Origin: an uncultured Collinsella sp.
GTDB taxonomy: Bacteria; Actinomycetota; Coriobacteriia; Coriobacteriales; Coriobacteriaceae
Length of the DNA stretch: 14,471 nt
Assembly: GCA_900550835.1 (NCBI GenBank)
Contig: URTP01000035.1
Location: forward strand, 1 to 14,471
Direction of reading: 5' to 3'
Made by a program: the position numbers and the translations under genes. The stretch's first letter is position 1; each line of letters begins with the position of its first letter. The notes below the pieces were generated by a model. It worked only from the letters and a program-made list of their open reading frames with translations. It ran no database searches and was not told where the DNA came from. This document shows, piece after piece, positions 6,328-12,049 of the stretch.

Positions 6328-7369
6328 CTACTCGGCGTCCTTCAGGGGCGGCATGGGCTTCCAGTTGGGATCCTTAACGATCTTGCGGGCGTCCTTCATG
6401 CCGCGGCGCAGCGCCGGAATGCCGGTCTTAAAGCATTTGTCGACTGCTGCCAGACGAATGAACTCCTTGCAGAAGGTCGCGGCATTGCCCAGACGGAACA
6501 GCATGGGGTGGTAGTCACCGTAGATCTGCATATAGCGAGCGAGGAAGCCTCGGTTGCGCATGATGTAGTAGCGGTTGGTGTCGCTCGTGGAGTTGAGCTG
6601 TCGTTTGCCGGCGATATCCCAGTTGGAGACGGCGCGGGCGCGCTTCACGAAATCGGGGTCCACGCGCACGAACACGTGCTCGGAAATGGCCGGGATATTG
6701 GAGCGCAGGGCGAGGATTTCCGTAGCAGGCATCGTCGCCGTAGATAAAGAAGCGCGCGTCGGGCAGGCCAATCTTGTCGACCACGCGGCGCGAGAACATG
6801 CCGCCCTCAAAGCACAGTTGGTTCATGGTGCGGTAGCCCTCGGGCCCCAAGTCCCACTTGGCGATGGGGTTAGGGATGCCGAGCGAAAGGATGAGCTGGT
6901 ACTGCCAAAAGAAAGCGCCGCCGTCAAAGTCCAGGCGCGAACCCTGGATGACATCGTAGCGGTCGGTCCACTTGGCAAGACGCTCGATGCCTTCGGGGAT
7001 GACGAGCACGTCGTCGTCCATCACCCAGAACCACTGGGCCCCCAGATCGTAGGCGCATTTAGTGCCAGCGGAGAAGCCGCCCGCACCGCCGCCGTTTTCG
7101 AGCTGCGGGGCGTAGATGACACGGTCGGTGCCGCCCTGCGCGTCGGGCTGCTCGGTGTCGATGCCCCACAGGCTGGCCAGGCGCTCGTTGAATGCGGTGC
7201 ACATGGCCTCGGTCTCGCGCGAATTCTCGTTATCGACAATCACGATGCGCCAGGGCGTTGCCGTGAGCTCGGTCATGGAGTCGAACAGGTTGGCCAGGAG
7301 TTCCTGGCGCTTGTACGTAACGACAACGATGGCGAGCTTATCGATGGGAGCGGGAAGGGTTGAAGGCAT
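6328..7369 (-). pseudogene. GlfT-like family 2 glycosyltransferase, frameshifted
   Basis: The intact parent would be a cytoplasmic or membrane-associated glycosyltransferase of about 345 residues, resembling galactofuranosyltransferase-like GT2 enzymes. The first frame (7369 down to about 6728) has KLAIVVVTYKRQELLANLFD (11-30), ENGGGAGGFSAGTKCAYDLG (91-110), the metal-binding MDDD (117-120), CFEGGMFSRRVVDKIGLPDA (186-205) and FFIYGDDA (207-214). The reading then breaks: the first frame runs into low-similarity Arg-rich sequence to 6515, while the sensible C-terminus EILALRSNIPAISEHVFVRV starts at 6720 in the next frame and ends at 6328. The shift needs one base removed or two added between about 6731 and 6720. 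No homopolymer or slippery heptamer is there. Start at 7369 follows AAAGGATATATT on the minus strand. It could be a true mutation, a sequencing error, or two separate products. Confidence 0.75.
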
Positions 7370-7444
7370 GGGGCAATATATCCTTTCACGCGCGGCGGGC
7401 GAGCGCTGCGCGGAAGCTATCGAATACGTCCTTGGGACTGTTCT

Positions 7445-7450
7445 ATTGTA
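7445..7450 (-). promoter_or_regulatory. Possible -10 box for the minus-strand glycosyltransferase
   Basis: On the minus strand TACAAT (7450-7445) matches five of six -10 positions. The best -35, TTGCCG, is 19 bases upstream, which is long. It would give a leader of about 70 bases before the ATG at 7369. Weak call. Confidence 0.3.
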
Positions 7451-7489
7451 AAGGCTCACCGCACCTTGTCGGCAAGCTTTGAATAAAAC

Positions 7490-7527
7490 GCAGGAACCTG
7501 CTACGGGCCCGCCGCATGACGTGCGGC
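7490..7527. other. Two small dyads in the divergent glycosyltransferase intergenic region
   Basis: GCAGG-AA-CCTGC (7490-7501) and GCCGCA-TGACG-TGCGGC (7511-7527) lie side by side in the 256-base gap between the divergent glycosyltransferase genes. Neither is followed by a T run, so they are not terminators. They sit just upstream of the plus-strand promoter candidate and could be protein binding sites. Nothing else beyond promoters and ribosome binding sites is seen in this gap. Confidence 0.25.
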
Positions 7528-7531
7528 TACT

Positions 7532-7561
7532 TTGCCCGCAAGAGGCTCCATAGATTATATA
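7532..7561 (+). promoter_or_regulatory. Candidate promoter of the glycosyltransferase cluster
   Basis: TTGCCC (7532-7537) is followed after 17-18 bases by TTATAT or TATATA (7555-7561). The region is the only AT-rich patch upstream of the gene at 7626 and lies 65 bases before its start. Consensus fit is moderate. Confidence 0.35.
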
Positions 7562-7625
7562 AACGTCCGCTGGCGCGCTGACCCTTTGATACCATGAAAC
7601 GACAGGTATTTCCTAAGGAGCACAT

Positions 7626-8729
7626 TTGTCTACTAACGCCTCTGGCAGCCCTGTTCTGTCGCTGCTTATTCCCATTTACAATGTTCAGCGCTACCTGCGC
7701 GAGTGTCTCGATTCCGCCCTGGCGCAGACGCTCAAGGATATTGAGATCATCTGCATTAACGACGGGTCGACCGACAACTCGCCGGCGATTATCCGCGAGT
7801 ATATGGAGCGCGATGGGCGCGTCAAGATGATCGACAAGGCCAACAGCGGCTACGGCGACTCGATGAACCACGGTCTGGAGATGGCGCGTGGCAAGTACGT
7901 TGGCATCTTGGAGTCCGATGACTTTATGGCGCCCGACGCACTCGAAAAGCTTGTCTCGGCCGCCGATAGCAATAATGCCGACTTTGCGAAGGCGAACTTT
8001 GATTTCTACTGGTCTAAGCCCGAGGAGCGCCGTTCGCTGCACGAGATGTTTAAGGCAAGGGATTGTGGCAAACCGGTGCATCCCAGCAATACGACGCAGT
8101 TCTTTAAGCAAAAACCGTCGATTTGGTCGGCCGTGTACCGTCGTGATTTTCTTGAGCGCAACGGTATCAAGTTCCTGCCGACTCCGGGGGCATCCTTTCA
8201 GGACACGTCATTCGCCTTTAAGGTGATCGCGTGCGCCGATAAGGCTGTTTACCTGCATGATGCCGTGTTGTCGTATCGCCAGGACAACGAGAATTCCTCG
8301 GTCAATTCTTCGGCTAAGGTCTTTTGCGTCAATACCGAGTATGCCGAGATTGAGCGTTGGATTCGAGAGGATTATGCCCGCGACCACGCAGGTGATGACG
8401 TCGCGCGCATGCTCAAGTTCAATCAGCTCATTAAGTACGATTCGTATATGTGGAACTATGTGCGCTTGGCGCCTAAGTTCTATAAGGAGTTCCTGGTGCA
8501 GATGGCCAAGGAATTTCAGGCGGCCTTGGACGCGGGGGAGTTTTCGCTTGACGATCTCAAGCCGTGGAAGCGCGCGAATCTCGCTGCCATCCTCAAAGAT
8601 CCTGAGGGCTGGGTTGACGAGCATCCGAGCTTTGCGACGGATGGTGCCTTGGGGCGTGCTAAGTATTACGCCTCGGTTGGAGGCCCAGGCGTGGTCGCCG
8701 CCTTCCTCATCGAATCGCTGAGGGGGTAG
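7626..8729 (+). CDS. Family 2 glycosyltransferase, module copy 1, type A
   Basis: The 367-residue enzyme should transfer a sugar from a nucleotide-sugar donor to a growing cell-surface glycan on the inner side of the membrane. The GT-A fold starts at LSLLIPIYNVQRYLRECLDS (11-30), with the nucleotide-binding NDGSTD (45-50), KANSGYGDSMNHGLEMARG (71-89) and the metal-binding ESDD (96-99). The middle, PSIWSAVYRRDFL (164-176) and FLPTPGASFQDTSF (183-196), is typical of a GT2 subgroup found in polysaccharide clusters. No membrane helix is evident. The start is a TTG, six bases after AAGGAG (7614-7619). The next gene begins six bases after the stop, so the two are translationally linked. It is a close paralogue of the gene at 9851. 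Donor and acceptor cannot be told. Confidence 0.9.
   Translation: MSTNASGSPVLSLLIPIYNVQRYLRECLDSALAQTLKDIEIICINDGSTDNSPAIIREYMERDGRVKMIDKANSGYGDSMNHGLEMARGKYVGILESDDFMAPDALEKLVSAADSNNADFAKANFDFYWSKPEERRSLHEMFKARDCGKPVHPSNTTQFFKQKPSIWSAVYRRDFLERNGIKFLPTPGASFQDTSFAFKVIACADKAVYLHDAVLSYRQDNENSSVNSSAKVFCVNTEYAEIERWIREDYARDHAGDDVARMLKFNQLIKYDSYMWNYVRLAPKFYKEFLVQMAKEFQAALDAGEFSLDDLKPWKRANLAAILKDPEGWVDEHPSFATDGALGRAKYYASVGGPGVVAAFLIESLRG
7824..7869 (+). repeat. 46-bp exact direct repeat, copy 1 (within type A gene)
   Basis: These 46 bases, coding for most of KMIDKANSGYGDSMN, recur without change at 10043-10088 in the paralogous gene, 2.2 kb downstream and in the same direction. The flanking bases differ at many third codon positions, so the exact block stands out. 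It could be substrate for homologous recombination that deletes or duplicates the A-B module. Confidence 0.85.
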
Positions 8730-8735
8730 GTCGGC

Positions 8736-9776
8736 ATGGGAGAGGCCTCGGGTCCTAAAGCTACCATTGTCGTCCCCGTTTACAACTCTGCGCGCTCCAT
8801 TCAGCGATGCCTCGATTCGCTGCTGGCTCAGTCCGAGCGCTCGATTCAGGTTGTCTGCGTCAACGACGGTTCGACTGATGATTCGTTGAACGTGTTGCGC
8901 CAGATTGCGCAGGCCGACGATCGCGTACTGGTGATTGACCAGGAAAACGCGGGCGTCTCGTGTGCTCGAAATGCCGGTATCGATGCCGCCGAGGGCGAGA
9001 CCGTCTTTTTTGTGGACGCCGACGATTACATCGATGTCCAGACGGTCGAGCGTGTGCTGCATGCCATGGAGTCTGCAGATGCCGAGGCCGCCGTTTTTGG
9101 CGGCGTCTGTGAACCTGCCGATGCTGCCCCCAAACGCGTCCATCAACTCATGAGCCCCAAAGCTGGTACCTTCGGCGCCCGTGATTCCCAACTGCTGTTC
9201 CATTCGAATGCGCAGCCCTATGCCTGCCGTGCGGCTTTTTCGCGCGAGCTGCTTAATCGCGAAGGCATTCGCTTCGCCCCCGGTTTGGCTTTGGGCGAGG
9301 ACGTCGTCTTCCAATTTGCGGCTTATGCGCTTGCCCGCAAGACCGTTGTCATGCCGGACAAGTTCTACCACTACGTGATGGAGAGCGAATCGGCGACGCA
9401 CGAGTTCAACAGTGCCGAGGCTCGCGCCAAAAAGCTTGACGCCCACATGAGGATGCTCGAGGAGGTCTTGGAGGACTGGTCGGCCTACGGTCTTTTGGAC
9501 CTGTGTCCCGGTGAGCTGATAACTTGGTTTTTGGACCTCATTGTGTTCGACCTGGCGCGCTTGGATGCCGATGACTTCCATCGCGTGGCGGCTCGCGTCA
9601 ACATGGATCTCACGACGTTTTTGGGAACGGAGTGGGCGGATATGCCTGCTAAGGGCGCCGTTCGCCGTGTTGCCCACAAGCTCGTTGCGGCGACCACGGG
9701 CGTTTCGATGGCAGACGCCACGCTGTTTTATCTTTCGACTCGCGGTCTCAAAGCCTGCCTGGAGCGCTTTCTCTAA
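8736..9776 (+). CDS. Family 2 glycosyltransferase, module copy 1, type B
   Basis: The 346-residue protein is a second type of GT2 enzyme. Visible marks are TIVVPVYNSARSIQRCLDSL (10-29), NDGSTDDS (43-50), NAGVSCARNAGIDAAEG (71-87), metal-binding DADD (94-97) and the later acidic motif LGEDVVFQFA (186-195), the usual position of the catalytic-base region in bacterial GT2 enzymes. The C-terminal 130 residues are helical and less conserved. The ATG is six bases after the stop of the type A gene, with the AGGGGGTAGG of that stop region serving as ribosome binding site. It pairs with the type A gene as a two-gene unit and resembles the gene at 10982 over its whole length, though more distantly than the two A genes resemble each other. 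Sugar specificity is unknown. Confidence 0.9.
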   Translation: MGEASGPKATIVVPVYNSARSIQRCLDSLLAQSERSIQVVCVNDGSTDDSLNVLRQIAQADDRVLVIDQENAGVSCARNAGIDAAEGETVFFVDADDYIDVQTVERVLHAMESADAEAAVFGGVCEPADAAPKRVHQLMSPKAGTFGARDSQLLFHSNAQPYACRAAFSRELLNREGIRFAPGLALGEDVVFQFAAYALARKTVVMPDKFYHYVMESESATHEFNSAEARAKKLDAHMRMLEEVLEDWSAYGLLDLCPGELITWFLDLIVFDLARLDADDFHRVAARVNMDLTTFLGTEWADMPAKGAVRRVAHKLVAATTGVSMADATLFYLSTRGLKACLERFL

Positions 9777-9807
9777 TTCCAAGCGCTGCCGCCCGCCGCA
9801 ACTCGGC

Positions 9808-9816
9808 TGCTAAAAT
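9808..9816 (+). promoter_or_regulatory. Extended -10 promoter candidate for the second glycosyltransferase module
   Basis: TGCTAAAAT is an extended -10 (TGn plus TAAAAT, five of six matches) in the 74-base gap between the first and second A-B modules. No good -35 is seen, which extended -10 promoters tolerate. It would start transcription near 9823 and lets genes from 9851 onward be expressed apart from the first pair. Confidence 0.45.
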
Positions 9817-9850
9817 AACCCTGTTACACGCTATTCAACAGGAGGTTCTC

Positions 9851-10969
9851 TTGCAGAACTCTGATACCCCTAAAGTTTCGCTGCTTGTTCCCATCTGCAA
9901 TGTTGAGCGCTACCTGCGCGAGTGCCTCGATTCCGCCGTGGCGCAGACGCTCAAGGACATCGAGATCATCTGCATCAACGACGGCTCCACCGATAGCTCG
10001 CCAGATATCATCCGCGAGTACATGGAGCGCGACCCCCGTGTAAAGATGATCGACAAGGCCAACAGCGGCTACGGCGACTCGATGAACCGCGGCCTGGAGA
10101 TGGCGCGCGGCGAGTACGTGGGCATCCTTGAGTCCGACGACTTTATGTTTGAGGATTCGCTCCAAAAGCTGGTCGCCAAGGCCGATGCCGAGCATGCCGA
10201 TGTGGTAAAGGGCGACTTTTACCTGTATTGGTCCACGCCCAGCGAGCGCCGTGAGCTGTTTGGGATCATCGACGAGCATATGACGGGCGCCGCGTATCGC
10301 CCCGTCGATCGTCCGGGCATCTTCTACCGCAAACCTTCCATTTGGTCGGCTATCTATCGGCGCGAGTTCCTCAACGACAATCAGATTCGGTTCCTTCCCA
10401 CGCCGGGTGCTTCGTATCAGGATGCGGGTTTTAACTTTAAGGTCTGGGCATGCGCCGAGCGTGCCGCGTTTATCGCGGACCCCATTTTGTGCTATCGCCA
10501 GGATAACGAGAAGAGCTCTGTTAATTCGCCCAACAAGGTGTTTTGCGTGTGCGACGAATATGCCGAGATGCAGCGCTTTTTGGATGAACGCCCCGAGCTT
10601 AAGGCTCAGCTTCAGGGCATTTTAATGCGCATGAAGGTCGATACGTACCGTTGGAATGATGAGCGCCTGGTCGATGAACTGCGCGAGCAGTTTTGGGAGA
10701 AGGCCTCTCCCGAGCTCAAGGCCGACTGGGATGCCGGTCGCTTTGACCTGTCGCTGTTCGATCCGCGTGGCGAGACCGACTTGCGCCTGATGGTCAAGTC
10801 GCCCCGCGCCTATATTGATTCGCGCTTTGGCTTTAAAAAGCCGGGCAAGATCAATACGTTTAAGCACTACTTTAAGATTGGCGGGCTGCCGCTGGTCTGG
10901 CGCGTGCTGACGTATCAGCGCACCTACGGTGATAATCCGCACCCCGATGACGTTCCGGTCGCACAGTAG
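9851..10969 (+). CDS. Family 2 glycosyltransferase, module copy 2, type A'
   Basis: The 372-residue enzyme is a paralogue of the gene at 7626. By hand alignment 81 of 91 residues of the N-terminal catalytic region are identical. It has VSLLVPICNVERYLRECLDS (9-28), NDGSTD (43-48), ESDD (94-97), PSIWSAIYRREFL and FLPTPGASYQDAGF. Downstream the two proteins diverge, most strongly between about residues 115 and 155 and in the C-terminal 130 residues, which may alter acceptor choice while keeping the donor site. A tyrosine in the usual P-I-Y-N motif is cysteine here. The start is again TTG, five bases after AGGAGG (9840-9845). The next gene starts 12 bases after its stop. Role in surface glycan synthesis is inferred from family and context. 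Confidence 0.9.
   Translation: MQNSDTPKVSLLVPICNVERYLRECLDSAVAQTLKDIEIICINDGSTDSSPDIIREYMERDPRVKMIDKANSGYGDSMNRGLEMARGEYVGILESDDFMFEDSLQKLVAKADAEHADVVKGDFYLYWSTPSERRELFGIIDEHMTGAAYRPVDRPGIFYRKPSIWSAIYRREFLNDNQIRFLPTPGASYQDAGFNFKVWACAERAAFIADPILCYRQDNEKSSVNSPNKVFCVCDEYAEMQRFLDERPELKAQLQGILMRMKVDTYRWNDERLVDELREQFWEKASPELKADWDAGRFDLSLFDPRGETDLRLMVKSPRAYIDSRFGFKKPGKINTFKHYFKIGGLPLVWRVLTYQRTYGDNPHPDDVPVAQ
10043..10088 (+). repeat. 46-bp exact direct repeat, copy 2 (within type A' gene)
   Basis: This block is identical to 7824-7869. Surrounding sequence from about 9905 to 10140 is also closely similar to 7685-7922, with differences mostly at third codon positions. The exact block suggests recent conversion between the paralogues or strong constraint. 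Confidence 0.85.
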
Positions 10970-10981
10970 GAGCACTTGACT

Positions 10982-12049
10982 ATGGCTACCCCCAAGATTT
11001 CCGTTGTCGTTCCCATCTATAACGTGGAGGAGTGCCTGGCCTGGTGCCTGGACTCCCTGCTTGCGCAGGACATGCCCGATTGGGAAGGCGTGCTGGTCAA
11101 CGACGGCTCGCCGGACGGTTCGCGCGATATTGCGGCTGCCTATTGCGAAAAGGACGCGCGCTTTAAGCTTGTCGATAAGCCCAACGGTGGCCTGTCGAGC
11201 GCGCGCAATGCAGGTATCGCCGCGTCCACGGCTCCTATCATCGCGTTCTTAGATTCCGACGATCGCTTTACGCCCGATGCATGCCGCGTGATCGTCGATG
11301 CCTTTGAGCGCGAGGGCTGCGACGTTTTGACCTTTGGCGCGAATCCGTATCCGCTGGAGGCGGGGTATCCGTGGCTTAACTATGTGCTGAGCCCGCGTGA
11401 TGTGTCGTTTGTGGGCTATAGCTCCGACCTGCTGTTTAAGGAAGCGTCTCGCCCCTTTGCATGGCGTACCGCCTGCAAGCGCGAGTTTTTGCTGGGCAAC
11501 GGGATCGTGTTTGACGAAACCGTTAAATATGGCGAGGATCAGGTCTTCGATTTTGCCGTGTACGGTCGCTCGCGCAAGACCGCGCTTATTTCGAACAAGC
11601 TGTATGACTACCGCGTGGCGCGCAAGGGTTCGCTCATGGACACCATGCGCTACGACGACGAGACACGTCTGCTGGAGCACGTGAAGATTTACTCCGCGGT
11701 GCTGGCTGACTGGCAGCGCGACGGTCTCGATGTCCGGCATGCCGATGACCTGGCATATTTCCTGTGCGATCTGGTGCTGTACGACGCGCTCAGGTTGCTG
11801 GGCTCGGACTGCGGCAAGGTGTTTGCTGCCGTCGCCGCGGCTCTTGCCGGTTCTGCCGTGGGCAGCGATGCTGTGCTCGCACAATGCGCTCCTTCTGTTT
11901 CTGCTATGGTGCGTGCGGCGCTTACCAGCAAGGCCCCCAATGCCCGTGAGTGCAAAAAGCTCATGTTCGATTACGACGTCTTGAGGTTTGGGCGTCTGGG
12001 TGCCTGCAAGCGCATGGCAGCGAACGCCCTGGGAAAGCGAGAAGTGTAG
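10982..12049 (+). CDS. Family 2 glycosyltransferase, module copy 2, type B'
   Basis: The 355-residue protein is the counterpart of the gene at 8736. It has KISVVVPIYNVEECLAWCLD (5-24), NDGSPDGS (40-47), NGGLSSARNAGIAAS (68-82), metal-binding DSDD (91-94) and KYGEDQVFDFAVY (182-194). The stretch from GED to LYDY aligns with GED to FYHY of the type B protein, and the C-terminal helical parts share a D-L-x-x-x-D-x-x-R-L pattern. The ATG at 10982 sits nine bases after TAGGAG; an in-frame TTG at 10976 is only three bases from that site, so it is less likely. Its stop codon TAG at 12047-12049 is followed at once by the ATG of the next gene. It is probably cotranscribed with its neighbours; sugar specificity unknown. 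Confidence 0.9.
   Translation: MATPKISVVVPIYNVEECLAWCLDSLLAQDMPDWEGVLVNDGSPDGSRDIAAAYCEKDARFKLVDKPNGGLSSARNAGIAASTAPIIAFLDSDDRFTPDACRVIVDAFEREGCDVLTFGANPYPLEAGYPWLNYVLSPRDVSFVGYSSDLLFKEASRPFAWRTACKREFLLGNGIVFDETVKYGEDQVFDFAVYGRSRKTALISNKLYDYRVARKGSLMDTMRYDDETRLLEHVKIYSAVLADWQRDGLDVRHADDLAYFLCDLVLYDALRLLGSDCGKVFAAVAAALAGSAVGSDAVLAQCAPSVSAMVRAALTSKAPNARECKKLMFDYDVLRFGRLGACKRMAANALGKREV

Noticed and set aside
6720..6731. Programmed ribosomal frameshifting in the minus-strand glycosyltransferase
   Set aside because: The switch region has no X-XXY-YYZ heptamer, rare-codon stop context or obvious downstream pseudoknot, so a mutation or sequence error is simpler.
7370..7459. Upstream ATG extending the minus-strand glycosyltransferase by 30 residues
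   Set aside because: The extra residues do not resemble a family N-terminus or signal peptide, and the extension overlaps the promoter candidate at 7445-7450.
7511..7527. GCCGCA-TGACG-TGCGGC hairpin as a terminator
   Set aside because: No T run follows on either strand, and no gene ends nearby; kept only as a possible binding site.
8208..9782. Long open frame of 524 codons on the minus strand
   Set aside because: Antisense to the first A-B glycosyltransferase pair; it crosses the gene boundary and has no ribosome binding site or recognisable domain.
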